Shown here: in pieces, positions 40,909-50,193 of the stretch | Layout: the number at the start of each line of letters is the position of its first letter | How positions within the stretch are numbered: position 1 is the stretch's first letter | Assembly: GCF_020217485.1 (NCBI RefSeq) | Contig: NZ_JAEKMI010000021.1 | Span: 32,771 to 96,770 of the forward strand | Reading direction: 5' to 3' | From: Mycobacterium sp. WUMAC-067 | GTDB lineage: Bacteria > Actinomycetota > Actinomycetes > Mycobacteriales > Mycobacteriaceae | Length of the DNA: 64,000 nucleotides | The notes under the pieces: generated by a model | Seen by the model: the letters and a program-made list of their open reading frames with translations, nothing else | Databases searched by the model: none | Told to the model about the DNA's origin: nothing | Made by a program: the position numbers and the translations under genes

Positions 40909-41424
40909 CTATAGATCCAGTAGGCCTTCGGGCGGATCGATCTCGATGGTGCCGTCGCGCAGCGACACCGAGGTGACGATCGCGGTCACGAAGGGCACCA
41001 ACACCTCGCCGGATTCGCGCCGGACCGCCAACAACTCCCCCGCGGCGGTATGCAGGACCTCGGCGACGACACCGACGTCCTCGCCCGTGATCGTCCGCAC
41101 GTGTAGGCCTTCGAGCTGATGGTCGTAATAGGTGTCCGGCTCGTCGATCTCGGGCAGGTCCTCGGAATCGACGACGAACAGGGTGCCGCGCAGCGCGTCG
41201 GCGGCGTCGCGGTCCGTGACGCCGGCCAGCCGCACCAGCAGCCGCCCGCCGTGCTCGCGCGCGGTCTCGATCACGCAGCTGCGTTCCGCACCCCCACGGG
41301 AGGGCTTGGCCCGCAACGTGTTACCCGGCGAGAACCGGGCGGCGGGATCGTCGGTGCGGATTTCGACCACCAGCTCACCGCTGATGCCGTGCGCTTTCAC
41401 CACGCGCCCGACGGTCAACTCCAA
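40909..41424 (-). CDS. rimM: 16S rRNA processing protein RimM
   Basis: RimM helps mature the 30S head near S19. The 171-residue protein has the RimM N-terminal barrel (VGRVVKAHGISGELVVEIRTDDP) and a C-terminal PRC barrel (YYDHQLEGLHVRTITGEDVGVV, then LVPFVTAIV and IEIDPPEGLLDL). The start is a TTG at 41424; it gives MELTVGRV, the known N-terminus, and no ATG or GTG in frame fits better. It lies 23 bases after the KH protein gene. Confidence 0.94.
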   Translation of the reverse strand: MELTVGRVVKAHGISGELVVEIRTDDPAARFSPGNTLRAKPSRGGAERSCVIETAREHGGRLLVRLAGVTDRDAADALRGTLFVVDSEDLPEIDEPDTYYDHQLEGLHVRTITGEDVGVVAEVLHTAAGELLAVRRESGEVLVPFVTAIVTSVSLRDGTIEIDPPEGLLDL

Positions 41425-41447
41425 GGGAGTTCCATGAGAGCGCCGGC

Positions 41448-41690
41448 CTACTGGTCGGTGTCCACCACGTCGACGCGGATGCCGCGACCGCCGATGCCGG
41501 CGACCAGCGTGCGCAACGCGGTCGCCGTGCGACCGCCGCGGCCGATCACCTTGCCCAGGTCGTCGGGATGGACGTGGACCTCGACCGTGCGCCCCCGGCG
41601 ACTGGTCACCATGTCCACCCGGACGTCGTCGGGGTTGTCGACAATCCCGCGAACCAGGTGCTCAACTGCGTCAACGACAACCGTGCTCAT
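41448..41690 (-). CDS. KH-domain RNA-binding protein (Rv2908c, KhpA type)
   Basis: The 80-residue protein is a single KH domain with the I-G-x-x-G-x loop in DLGKVIGRGGRTATALRTL. This is the KhpA type, which in other Gram-positive bacteria pairs with KhpB to bind RNA and affect cell division. It lies between rpsP and rimM, its usual place. Confidence 0.94.
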   Translation of the reverse strand: MSTVVVDAVEHLVRGIVDNPDDVRVDMVTSRRGRTVEVHVHPDDLGKVIGRGGRTATALRTLVAGIGGRGIRVDVVDTDQ

Positions 41691-41698
41691 CGCCGCGG

Positions 41699-42220
41699 TC
41701 AGCTTTCGGTGGTCGACTCGGCCTGCTCGCCGCCCTCGGCGGGCGCCTCAGCCGGCTTGGTCTCGGCGGTCTCGGCGGCAGGCTCGGCGGCGGGCTCGGA
41801 CTCGCCCTCGGCGGCCTTGGCGGCCTTCTTGGCCGGTGACTTCTTCTTCGGCTTCGCGGCCTCGGTGGTCGGTCCGCCTTCGGCCTCGGCCAGCGCGGCG
41901 TTGAACAGCTCGAGCTTGCTGGGCTTGGCGGGCTTGACCTTCAAGCGGCCCTCGGCGCCGGGCAGGCCCTTGAACTTCTGCCAGTCGCCGGTGATCTTCA
42001 GCAGCTTGAGGACGGGCTCGGTGGGCTGGGCGCCCACGGACAGCCAGTACTGGGCGCGCTCGGAGTCGATCTCGATGAGGCTCGGGTCTTCCTTCGGGTG
42101 ATACCGGCCGATGACCTCGATGGAGCGACCGTCGCGCCGGGTCCGTGCGTCGGCGACGGCGATGCGGTACTGGGGATTGCGGATCTTGCCAAGCCGGGTG
42201 AGCTTGATCTTGACAGCCAT
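41699..42220 (-). CDS. rpsP: 30S ribosomal protein S16
   Basis: The first 80 residues are S16 (AVKIKLTRLGKIRNPQYRI, TRRDGRSIEVIGRYHP, YWLSVGAQPTEPVLKLLK). A mycobacterial C-terminal tail of about 75 residues rich in Lys, Ala and Glu follows (KPKKKSPAKKAAKAAEGE, then acidic). The ATG at 42220 is the conserved start. It heads the rpsP-KH-rimM-trmD operon. Confidence 0.97.
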   Translation of the reverse strand: MAVKIKLTRLGKIRNPQYRIAVADARTRRDGRSIEVIGRYHPKEDPSLIEIDSERAQYWLSVGAQPTEPVLKLLKITGDWQKFKGLPGAEGRLKVKPAKPSKLELFNAALAEAEGGPTTEAAKPKKKSPAKKAAKAAEGESEPAAEPAAETAETKPAEAPAEGGEQAESTTES

Positions 42221-42380
42221 GGTTAAGCGACTTCTCCTGTGTGTGTCACGCTGCAATTCAGCGATCGGGGCGGGAATGCCCGGATCCGGTTTTGCCTCGC
42301 GTGTCTGACCACGAAGCGATGCGTGATCGCTCGGCGGACAGCCGCCTATTGTGCCAGACCAGTGGCGGCGATCAGAAATC

Positions 42381-42800
42381 TCACATCACCTTCTGGAAGA
42401 CCTTGGTCTCCACCCGCCGCGTCATCCGCCAGCCCTTGGGGGTGCGCGCGAACTCGTCGTCGTACCAAAGGCCGCAGAACAGCACCTGATCCTGTTCGCC
42501 GCCGAGCACCATCGGGTTGAAGCAGATCACCCGCGACGACGCCGTGTCCCCGTCGATGCGCACCGAGAAGTTGCCGAGCATGTGCGCATACACCGGGAAG
42601 TTGGGCAGCACCTCGGCCAGCCACTTCTTGACCTCGGGATAGTGGCCCTCGATGCCCCCTAAGGCCGTGTAATCGATATAGGCGTCAGGGGTGAACACCC
42701 GGTCCAGGTCGTCGAAGCGGCGGTTGTCGATCGCGGTGGAGTAATCCACCAGAAGCTGCTGGATCTCCAGGCGGTCGGATATCTCGGCCAGGCTCAACAT
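42381..42800 (-). CDS. SnoaL/NTF2-like protein (Rv2910c type)
   Basis: The 139-residue protein has the NTF2-like fold pattern of SnoaL_4/ring-hydroxylating beta-subunit type: EIQQLLVDYSTAIDNRRFDDLDRVF at the start, DAYIDYTALGG, and WYDDEFARTPKGWRMTRRV at the end. It could be a small enzyme or a binding protein; no substrate is known. It lies 160 bases upstream of rpsP on the same strand and is divergent from dacB2 (59 bases). Confidence 0.88.
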   Translation of the reverse strand: MLSLAEISDRLEIQQLLVDYSTAIDNRRFDDLDRVFTPDAYIDYTALGGIEGHYPEVKKWLAEVLPNFPVYAHMLGNFSVRIDGDTASSRVICFNPMVLGGEQDQVLFCGLWYDDEFARTPKGWRMTRRVETKVFQKVM

Positions 42801-42859
42801 GCATCGGACAGTAGACGAAAATCCGCGCCGAAAAGGGCCGGAAGTTAGACTTTCGGCCC

Positions 42860-43746
42860 ATGCGCAAGCTCATGGCCTCGGTGTCCAGGATGGCCGCGGC
42901 GCTGGTCGTCGCCGGGGCGTGCGGTGCTATCGCGCCCACGTCCTGGGCCGACAGCAGCCAACCGGTCGGCTCGATTCCCATCCCCGACGGCCCGGCGCAG
43001 ACGTGGATCATCGCCGACCTGGACAGCGGTCAGGTGCTGGCCGGCCGCGACCAGAACGTGGCCCACCCCCCGGCGAGCACCATCAAGACGCTGTTGGCCC
43101 AGGTGGTCCTGGATTCGGTGAGCCTGGATTCCACGGTGGTCGCCGACGTCGCGGACACCCAGGTCGAATGCAACTGCGTCGGCGTCAAACCGGGCCGCAC
43201 GTACACCGCGCGCCAACTCCTCGACGGCCTGCTGCTGGTCTCGGGCAACGACGCCGCCAACACGTTGGCCCACATGCTGGGCGGCCCGGAGGTCACGGTC
43301 GCCAAGATGAACGCCAAGGCGGCCTCCCTGGGCGCCACCAACACCCATGCGGCGACGCCGTCCGGTCTGGACGGCCCCGGCGGGTCCGGTTCGTCGACGG
43401 CGCACGACCTGGCGGTCATCTTCCGCGCCGCGATGGCCAACCCGGTGTCGCGCAGATCACCGCCGAGCCGTCGGCGATGTTCCCCGGCGAGAACGGCGAC
43501 CACCCCATCACCAACCAGGACGAGTTGCTGCAGCGCTACCCCGGCGCGATCGGCGGCAAGACGGGGTTCACCAACGCCGCCCGCAAGACCTTCGTCGGCG
43601 CCGCCGCGCGCGGTGGCCGCCGGCTGGTGATCGCCATGATGTACGGGCTGGTGAAAGAGGGCGGGCCGTCGTATTGGGATCAGGCGGCGACGCTGTTCGA
43701 CTGGGGATTCGAGCAAAGCCCGCAGGCCGGCATCGGCTCGCTGTAA
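42860..43746 (+). pseudogene. dacB2: D-alanyl-D-alanine carboxypeptidase DacB2, interrupted by a one-base frameshift
   Basis: The reading starts at ATG 42860 with a signal peptide and a class A-type PBP domain: S-T-I-K (Ser73, Lys76), LLLVSGNDAAN and PSGLDGPGG. At codon 197 (43448) it shifts. The expected Phe-Ala-Gln reading needs one more T after 43447-43448, and from 43453 the known sequence (QITAEPSAMFP, YPGAIGGKTGFTNAARK, ending GIGSL at 43746) continues in the next frame. The unshifted frame ends at 43630. The KTG motif needed for activity is after the shift, so the protein is inactive unless this is a sequencing error or is bypassed. Normal length would be about 295 residues. Confidence 0.9.
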
Positions 43747-43762
43747 TTGCCGCTCGCGCAAC

Positions 43763-44356
43763 TTAATTCGGCAGCGCCGCGGTCAGTAGCGTCATCAAGA
43801 CCGGGATCCGCTGGGCCGCGATCTCCGGTTGGGGCAGCACCCCTTCCACCACGGCGGCGCCGTCGAACACGTTGGTCATCAGCGCCACGAACACCGGGAA
43901 GGTGTCGTCCGGAAAGTGCTCGGCTCCCGGCAGCGCCCGGGCGGCGTCGTGGATCTTCGCCGCATACTGCCCCAGCTCGTGTTGCAAAGTCTCCCTGAGC
44001 TTTTCGTCGGTGCGGGCGGCCACCAGGAGTTCGTAGATGACGGCATTGGTGGCACCGCTGGTGATGTCGCGCAGGATCACCAGCGCCGCCTCGAGTGACG
44101 GCTGGTCGGCGGGTATTTCGGCGACTCGCTTGGTGAACCCTTCCACCTGGCGACGCAGCACCTCGGAGGCCGTGGCCGCCATGAAATCGCCCATGGTGTC
44201 GAAGTGCCGGAACAGCGCGCCGACCGACACGCCGGCCCGCTTGGTGATCACCGCGGCGGATGCCCGGGCGTAGCCGACCTCGATGATGGTGGCGATGCAG
44301 GCGTCGAGGAGTCGCGCGACCGTTTCTTCCCGGCGCTGTTGCTGAGTCCTCGCCAT
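43763..44356 (-). CDS. TetR-family regulator (Rv2912c type)
   Basis: The 197-residue protein has an N-terminal helix-turn-helix (RREETVARLLDACIATIIEV, then ASAAVITKRAGVSVGALFRHF) and an all-helical ligand domain. ATG at 44356 (MARTQQQRR) is the known start. It is directly downstream of the amidohydrolase gene (one base between stop and start codons), so it may regulate that operon. It is convergent with dacB2. Ligand unknown. Confidence 0.93.
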   Translation of the reverse strand: MARTQQQRREETVARLLDACIATIIEVGYARASAAVITKRAGVSVGALFRHFDTMGDFMAATASEVLRRQVEGFTKRVAEIPADQPSLEAALVILRDITSGATNAVIYELLVAARTDEKLRETLQHELGQYAAKIHDAARALPGAEHFPDDTFPVFVALMTNVFDGAAVVEGVLPQPEIAAQRIPVLMTLLTAALPN

Positions 44357-44357
44357 G

Positions 44358-46154
44358 TCAGGCGCTTCGCCTCGCGGCGCCCTGCGGCCGACAGGTGCGC
44401 TCGCCGGCCCGCAGGTAACGGCCCGACTTGACCGTTTGCCCGTAGCCGTCGCGGAATTGGCCCCCGCCGAACACGACGACACCACCCACGCCGGTGGCGA
44501 CGACGGCGTGGTCGTTGCGGTTGACCATGCGGCGCAGGCCGCCGTAGAACGGCACCGCTTCCTCGTGGTAGCCGTCGACGGACTCGTCGAGACCGGCCGG
44601 GTCGATCACGACGAAGTCCGCACGATCGCCTTGCCGCAGCGTGCCGGCGTCGATGCCGAACCACTCGGCCAGTTCGCCGGTGAGCCGGTGCACCGCGCGC
44701 TGGGTCGAGAGGAAGGGCGCGCCGGCCGCCTGCGCGTCCTTGGTGCGCTTGAGCATGCGCAGTCCGAAGTTGTAGAAGGCCATGTTGCGCAGGTGCGCGC
44801 CGGCGTCGGAGAAGCCCATGTGGATGCTGGGGTCGGCGGCGAGCTTGTCGAGCTGCTTGGGCCGGTGGTTGGCCACGGTGGTGGTCCACCGGACGTTGCG
44901 CTCGCCGTTCTCGACGAGCACATCGAGGAACGCGTCCAGCGGGTGCAGGCCCCGCTCGTCGGCGATCGCGCCAAAGCTCTTGCCGATCAACGACTTATCG
45001 GGGCATTCGACGATCACCGCGTCGTGGAAGTCGCGGTGCCACAGCGACGGCCCGAGCTTGACGCGGTCGAACTCGCGGCGGAATCGACGGCGATAGGCCT
45101 CGTCGGCCAGGAGTTCGTTGCGCTGCAACTGATCACGCAGATGCAGCGCGGCGGTGCCCGCGCCGAACTCCTCGAATACCGGCAGATCGATTCCGTCGGA
45201 ATACAATTCGAACGGCACCGGCAGGTGCTGGAATCGCACGCTGGACCGCAGCAGCTTGTTGAGGACCCGGGTGCCGAACCCGAACGTGTGCACGGCGAGC
45301 GGCATCGACTTGGCGTCCGCGGAGACCAGCATGCTCATCCGGACTCCCTTGCCGCGACCGAAGATTCGGCTGCTGGTCAAGAAGAACATCAGCGACAGGA
45401 TCGGGTTCTCCAGGTTCGGCGCGCTCTGCAGAATCCGGCCGCGCCTGCGCAGGACCTTGATCAGTCTGCGTCGTTCCCGCCAGGTCGCGAACGTGGACGG
45501 CAGGGCGCGGGACCGGAAGCGCTCGCCGTCGAGTTTGTCGATGGCCGCGTCCATCCCGGACATGCCGAGCACCCCGGCGTCGAGCGCCTCGTCGAGCAGC
45601 GCCGCCATCTTCTCCAGCTCCTCGTCGGTGGGCCGGACCGTGGGGTCGGTGGCCCGTTCCAGTCCGAGCACCGAGGTGCGCAGGTCCGAATGACCAAGCA
45701 GCGAACCGACATTCGGGCCGAGCGGCAGGGCATCGATCGCCTTGACGTATTCCGCCGCCGTCGACCAGGTCCTGCCCGAACTCAGCGCGCCGAACACGTA
45801 TTCGCGGGGCACCGCTTCCACCCGGCTGAACAGATCGGCGGCGTCCTCGGAATCGGCGTAGACCGTCGACAACGAGCAGTTGCCGAGCAGCACGGTGGTG
45901 ACGCCGTGGCGCACCGACTCGCGCAGGCCGGGGTCCAGCAGCACCTCGGCGTCGTAGTGGGTGTGCACGTCGAGGAAGCCGGGCACGACCCACTTGCCGG
46001 CCGCGTCGATCACCTCGGGGCAGCCGGTCTCGTCCAGCGGCTCGGCCGATACCGCGGCCACGACGCCGTCGCGGATGCCGAGCGTGCGGGTCAGCGGCGC
46101 GCTGCCGGTGCCGTCGAACCACAATCCGTCGCGAACGATCACGTCGTAGGCCAT
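44358..46154 (-). CDS. D-aminoacylase-like amidohydrolase (Rv2913c type)
   Basis: The 598-residue protein is a metal-dependent amidohydrolase of the D-aminoacylase/N-acyl-D-amino acid hydrolase type. DVIVRDGLWFDGTGSAP opens the N-terminal sandwich, GFLDVHTHYDAEVLLDPG holds the first metal site, HSDLRTSVLG and GFSDAGAHLRNM further ligands (Asp), and QGDRADFVVIDP closes the fold. True substrate unknown. The ATG at 46154 follows GGAGGAAGCCA. M. tuberculosis pknI, which follows upstream there, is missing. Confidence 0.9.
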   Translation of the reverse strand: MAYDVIVRDGLWFDGTGSAPLTRTLGIRDGVVAAVSAEPLDETGCPEVIDAAGKWVVPGFLDVHTHYDAEVLLDPGLRESVRHGVTTVLLGNCSLSTVYADSEDAADLFSRVEAVPREYVFGALSSGRTWSTAAEYVKAIDALPLGPNVGSLLGHSDLRTSVLGLERATDPTVRPTDEELEKMAALLDEALDAGVLGMSGMDAAIDKLDGERFRSRALPSTFATWRERRRLIKVLRRRGRILQSAPNLENPILSLMFFLTSSRIFGRGKGVRMSMLVSADAKSMPLAVHTFGFGTRVLNKLLRSSVRFQHLPVPFELYSDGIDLPVFEEFGAGTAALHLRDQLQRNELLADEAYRRRFRREFDRVKLGPSLWHRDFHDAVIVECPDKSLIGKSFGAIADERGLHPLDAFLDVLVENGERNVRWTTTVANHRPKQLDKLAADPSIHMGFSDAGAHLRNMAFYNFGLRMLKRTKDAQAAGAPFLSTQRAVHRLTGELAEWFGIDAGTLRQGDRADFVVIDPAGLDESVDGYHEEAVPFYGGLRRMVNRNDHAVVATGVGGVVVFGGGQFRDGYGQTVKSGRYLRAGERTCRPQGAARRSA

Positions 46155-46299
46155 TGGCTTCCTCCAAGTCGCGGTTGCCCGAACGCTAACATAGATAGCA
46201 AGTACTCGCAATCTTTTTTGGGTGCACGGCAGCGGCGGCGTCCACGCCTGCTGGTAAGTCTGCGTCACCGAGACGCGGCGACGACGGCGACGCGCCCGG

Positions 46300-47376
46300 C
46301 TACGCCGGTGAACGGAAAATCTTGCCGCGCAACATGATCAGATCGGGATTGTTCAGCACGGCGGGCCCCGACCGGGGATCGCGGGCAAAGCACAGCAGGT
46401 CGGCCGACGCGCCGTGATCGAGCCCCGGGCGTCCGAGCCAGCCCCGCGCGTCCCAACACGCCGCGCCCAGCGCCTGCGTCGGGCTCATCCCGATGCCCTT
46501 GAGCGCTTCGACCTCGTCGGCGATGCGACCGGGGGCGACCATGGTGCCGGCGTCACTTCCGGCGTAGATCGGCACGCCCGCTTCCCGGGCCGCCGCGATC
46601 CGCGACAGGCCGCGCGCATGCAGGTCGCGCATGTGGGCGGCGTAGGCCGGATACTTGGCGGCGGCCTCGGCGATCCCGGGGAAATTCTCGATGACGTTGA
46701 CCAGCGTGGGCACCAACACGGTGCCGCGCTCGACCATCAGCTCGATGGTGTCGTCGGTCAGCCCGGTGCCGTGCTCGATGCAGTCGATGCCGGCGTTGAT
46801 CAGGCCGGGCAGCGCGTCCTCGCTGAAGACGTGCGCGGTGACCCGGGCGCCGTGGGCGTGGGCGGTTTCGATCGCGGCCTTGAGCACGTCGTCGGACCAC
46901 AGCGGCGCGAGGTCGCCGACGCCGCGATCGATCCAGTCGCCGACCAGCTTGATCCAGCCGTCACCGCGGCGCGCCTCCTCGGCCACCGCCTCCGGCAGTT
47001 GCCACTCGTCTTCCAGCTCGCGCGAGAAGCCCGCCGCGTAACGCTTGGGTCTGGCCAGATGCCTGCCGGCGCGGATGATGCGGGGCATGTCGTCGCGCTC
47101 GTCGAGGCTGCGCGTGTCGGTGGGCGAACCGCAGTCCCGCAACAGCAGCGCGCCGACGTCGCGTTCGATCTCGGCCTGGGCGACCGCCTCGCCGAGGGGG
47201 ATCTCGCCGTGCTGGCCGAGGCCGACGTGGCAGTGGGCGTCGACCAGCCCGGGCACGATCCACCCGCCGTCAAAGACGGTGTCGGCGCCGGCGACCGGTT
47301 CGGTGCTGATCCGCCCGTCGACGATCCACAGTTGGATCTCGGTCTCGTCGGGCAGTGCCACGCCCCGCACGTGCAT
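46300..47376 (-). CDS. Amidohydrolase (Rv2915c type)
   Basis: The 358-residue protein has the amidohydrolase fold: metal site H-x-H in GLVDAHCHVGLGQHG, the bridging Lys region in DGWIKLVGDWIDRG, HVFSEDALPGLINAGIDCIEHGTGL and the Asp in YAGSDAGT. MHVRGVALPDETEIQLW at the start and GASADLLCFARDPR at the end form the small beta domain. Substrate unknown; imidazolonepropionase-like and prolidase-like relatives exist. Start is uncertain: ATG 47376 or GTG 47382; the frame stays open upstream through the repeat region to 47487 but those residues are low-complexity. Confidence 0.88.
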   Translation of the reverse strand: MHVRGVALPDETEIQLWIVDGRISTEPVAGADTVFDGGWIVPGLVDAHCHVGLGQHGEIPLGEAVAQAEIERDVGALLLRDCGSPTDTRSLDERDDMPRIIRAGRHLARPKRYAAGFSRELEDEWQLPEAVAEEARRGDGWIKLVGDWIDRGVGDLAPLWSDDVLKAAIETAHAHGARVTAHVFSEDALPGLINAGIDCIEHGTGLTDDTIELMVERGTVLVPTLVNVIENFPGIAEAAAKYPAYAAHMRDLHARGLSRIAAAREAGVPIYAGSDAGTMVAPGRIADEVEALKGIGMSPTQALGAACWDARGWLGRPGLDHGASADLLCFARDPRSGPAVLNNPDLIMLRGKIFRSPA

Positions 47377-47398
47377 GCGCACGGCGGCGGCTACCTGC

Positions 47399-47530
47399 TT
47401 CCGGTCCAATGGTGACGACCCGCTTCGCCCGGTCCCCCGCAAGCGGGAGGTGCCCCCGCCGCCGCGCTCGCGATCGTTCCGGTCCAATGGTGACGACCCG
47501 CTTCGCCCGGCTCCGCCGCGCTCGCGATCG
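47399..47530. repeat. Two direct copies of a 34-bp element with linked GC-rich tails
   Basis: A perfect 34-base repeat lies at 47399-47432 and 47477-47510. Each copy is followed by a CGCCGCGCTCGCGATCGT-like tail (47461-47477 and 47514-47531). The first copy has an extra insert at 47433-47459 containing a CCCGC-AA-GCGGG hairpin. The array fills the space between ffh and the amidohydrolase start. Confidence 0.8.
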
Positions 47531-49096
47531 TCACGACTTGCCCGGGAACTTCAGCTTGGACAGGTCGAAGTCGGCCAGCCCGGGCGGCAGCTCGTTGAGA
47601 CCCTCGGGCATCTGCGACAGGTCGGGGAACCCGGCCGGCATGCCCGGCATCCCGGCGCCCAGCGGGTTGCGCACCTTGGGCGGGGTCGGGCCGCGTCCGC
47701 CCTTCTTGGCTTTTTTGCCCGCCTTGCCCTTGCCCGATTTGGCTTTGCGCGTCGCCGACTTGCGGCCCATCCCGGGGATGCCCATGCCGCCGAGCATCGA
47801 CGACATCATCTTGCGGGCCTCGAAGAAGCGGTCGACCAGCTGGTTGACCTCGGACACCGTGACGCCCGAACCGTTGGCGATGCGCAGCCGGCGCGACGCG
47901 TTGATGATCTTCGGATCGGCGCGCTCGGCGGGCGTCATGCCGCGGATGATGGCCTGTAGGCGGTCGAGTTGACGGTCGTCGACCTGGGCCAGCGCGTCCT
48001 TCATCTGCCCGGCCCCGGGCAGCATGCCCAGCAGGTTGCCGATCGGCCCCATCTTGCGGATGGCGAGCATCTGTTCCAGGAAGTCCTCGAGCGTGAGCTC
48101 GCCGCTGCCGATCTTGACCGCGGCGGCCTCGGCCTGCTCGGCGTCGAAGACCTGCTCGGCCTGCTCGATCAGGCTGAGCACGTCGCCCATGCCCAGGATG
48201 CGGCTGGACATCCGGTCCGGGTGGAAGACGTCGAAGTCCTCCAGCTTCTCGCCGGTGGAGGCGAAAAGGATTGGCACACCGGTGACCTCGCGCACCGACA
48301 GCGCCGCCCCACCGCGGGCGTCGCCGTCGAGCTTGGTCAGCACCACACCGGTGAAGCCGACGCCCTCGCGGAAGGCCTCCGCGGTGGTGACGGCGTCCTG
48401 GCCGATCATCGCGTCCAGGACGAACAGGACCTCGTCGGGGTCGACGGCGTCGCGGATGGCCGCGGCCTGGGCCATCAGCTCGTCGTCGATGCCCAGCCGG
48501 CCGGCGGTGTCGACGATGACGACGTCGAAATGCTTGGCGTTGGCTTCGGCGATCCCCGCCGCGGCGACCGCGACCGGGTCGCCCGGCCCGGATTCCGGAG
48601 ACTCACCGGGGTGCGGCGCGAACACCGGCACGCCGGCGCGCTCACCGACGACCTGCAGCTGGTTCACCGCGGCCGGGCGCTGCAGGTCGCAGGCCACCAG
48701 CAGCGGGGTGTGGCCCTGCCCCCGCAGCCAGGCGGCCAGCTTGCCGGCCAGCGACGTCTTACCGGAACCCTGCAGACCGGCGAGCATCACGACGGTCGGC
48801 GGCGTCTTCGCGAACGCCAGCTGCCGGGTCTGTCCGCCCAGGATGCCGACGAGTTCTTCGTTGACGATCTTGACGACCTGCTGCGCCGGGTTGAGGGCAC
48901 CGGAGACCTCGGCGCCTTTGGCGCGGTCCTTGATCCGGGTGACGAAGGCGCGCACCACGGGCAACGACACGTCGGCTTCCAGCAGCGCCAACCGGATTTC
49001 GCGGGTGGTGGCCTCGATATCGGCGTCGGTCAGTCGACCCTTGCCGCGTAGCCCGGCAAGGGCGCCGGTCAATCGGTCGGACAGCGATTCAAACAC
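47531..49096 (-). CDS. ffh: Signal recognition particle protein Ffh
   Basis: Ffh binds signal sequences on ribosomes and, with 4.5S RNA and FtsY, targets proteins to the membrane. The 521-residue protein has the N domain, the SRP GTPase G domain (GLQGSGKTSLAGKLA, VDTAGRLGIDDELM, VLTKLDGDARGG, ILFASTGEKLEDF) and the M domain with the Met/Gly-rich finger region and a Lys-rich tail (KSATRKAKSGKGKAGKKAKK). Start is a GTG at 49096. FtsY, its receptor, is encoded at 57.3 kb. Confidence 0.97.
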   Translation of the reverse strand: MFESLSDRLTGALAGLRGKGRLTDADIEATTREIRLALLEADVSLPVVRAFVTRIKDRAKGAEVSGALNPAQQVVKIVNEELVGILGGQTRQLAFAKTPPTVVMLAGLQGSGKTSLAGKLAAWLRGQGHTPLLVACDLQRPAAVNQLQVVGERAGVPVFAPHPGESPESGPGDPVAVAAAGIAEANAKHFDVVIVDTAGRLGIDDELMAQAAAIRDAVDPDEVLFVLDAMIGQDAVTTAEAFREGVGFTGVVLTKLDGDARGGAALSVREVTGVPILFASTGEKLEDFDVFHPDRMSSRILGMGDVLSLIEQAEQVFDAEQAEAAAVKIGSGELTLEDFLEQMLAIRKMGPIGNLLGMLPGAGQMKDALAQVDDRQLDRLQAIIRGMTPAERADPKIINASRRLRIANGSGVTVSEVNQLVDRFFEARKMMSSMLGGMGIPGMGRKSATRKAKSGKGKAGKKAKKGGRGPTPPKVRNPLGAGMPGMPAGFPDLSQMPEGLNELPPGLADFDLSKLKFPGKS

Positions 49097-49240
49097 CCCG
49101 CCAGCCTAGTGGTGATCGCCAGCCCCGCGCCGCGGGGCGCAGCGGGTCACCACTCATCGGGCCGAGTGAGCCCGGTGGGGCGGACTCGTCGTCGCCCCTC
49201 GACGCGACACTGCAACCACGCACACGACACGCCGCGAACG

Positions 49241-50086
49241 ATGTTCGTAATTTCAGTCACGCGGGGACGGCGAGCGGGTTTGAATGGTCGAGTGCTCGAG
49301 GTGATCGACAAAGGGTCCTGCACCGAAGCGCATCCAGTGCCGCTGCTCTTCGTCCACGGCGGGTGGCACGGCGCATGGTGCTGGGAACACTTCCAGGACT
49401 TCTTCGCCGACGCCGGCTACCGCACGGTCGCGGTGAGCCTGCGCGGGCACGGCACCAGCCCCACGGCGAAGCCGTTGCGCAAGGTGTCCATCGCCGACTA
49501 CATCGAGGACGTCCGTTCGGTGGCCGACGACCTGGGCGGCGGGCCGATCCTGATCGGACACTCGCTGGGCGGCTTCGTGATCCAGCGCTACCTCGAAGAC
49601 CGCAGCGCCCCGGCCGCGGTGCTGGTGGGCTCCGTGCCGCCGCAGGGCGTGCTCACCTTGGCGTTGCGGGTCTGGCGCCGCCGGCCGTCGATGACGATGG
49701 AATCGTGGAGCGATCCCACGCTGCTGAAATTCCTCGCCACCCCGGCGCTGGCCCGCGAGTACCTGTTCTGCCCCGACACGCCCGAGGACGTCGTCGAGGC
49801 CTGCCGGCAACAGGCCGGGGCCGAGAGCGTTCGGGCCGCCATGACCGATCCGATCATCCGCCGCGTCAAAACCAAGCGGGTGACGACGCCGATCCTGGTC
49901 CTGGGCGCCGAGTACGACGGCTTCGTTAGCGTCCGCGAGGTGCGTAACACGGCGCGCGCCTACGGAACCGAGCCGGAATTCTTCCCCATGGGCCACAACA
50001 TGATGCTCGAACCGGGCTGGGCCGACGTCGCCGAACGCATCCGCGACTGGCTGCAAGCCCACGAAGCGGTGACCCACGCGCGATAG
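49241..50086 (+). CDS. Alpha/beta-fold hydrolase
   Basis: The 281-residue protein has the hydrolase pattern: oxyanion region LLFVHGGWHGAWCW, nucleophile elbow GHSLGG, acid in LGAEYDGFVS and the catalytic His in MGHNMMLEPGW. RDWLQAHEAVTHAR ends it. Substrate cannot be told. Start may be ATG 49241 (no clear ribosome site) or GTG 49292, which begins nearer the fold (VLEVIDKGS). It is an addition between the ffh and Rv2917 homologues. Confidence 0.85.
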   Translation: MFVISVTRGRRAGLNGRVLEVIDKGSCTEAHPVPLLFVHGGWHGAWCWEHFQDFFADAGYRTVAVSLRGHGTSPTAKPLRKVSIADYIEDVRSVADDLGGGPILIGHSLGGFVIQRYLEDRSAPAAVLVGSVPPQGVLTLALRVWRRRPSMTMESWSDPTLLKFLATPALAREYLFCPDTPEDVVEACRQQAGAESVRAAMTDPIIRRVKTKRVTTPILVLGAEYDGFVSVREVRNTARAYGTEPEFFPMGHNMMLEPGWADVAERIRDWLQAHEAVTHAR

Positions 50087-50193
50087 CGAGTCGAGTCGCT
50101 CCAACACCGAAAAGCGTTGGCGTGCTAGATTTCACAGCCGCCACTCAACCGAGCTGGCCGTGTCGAACAGCAACGATTGGGGGGCCTGTGTCG

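Noticed and set aside
47377..47487. Upstream extension of the Rv2915c-type gene
   Set aside because: The extra residues are coded by the 34-bp repeat array and are low complexity, so the start near 47376 is preferred.
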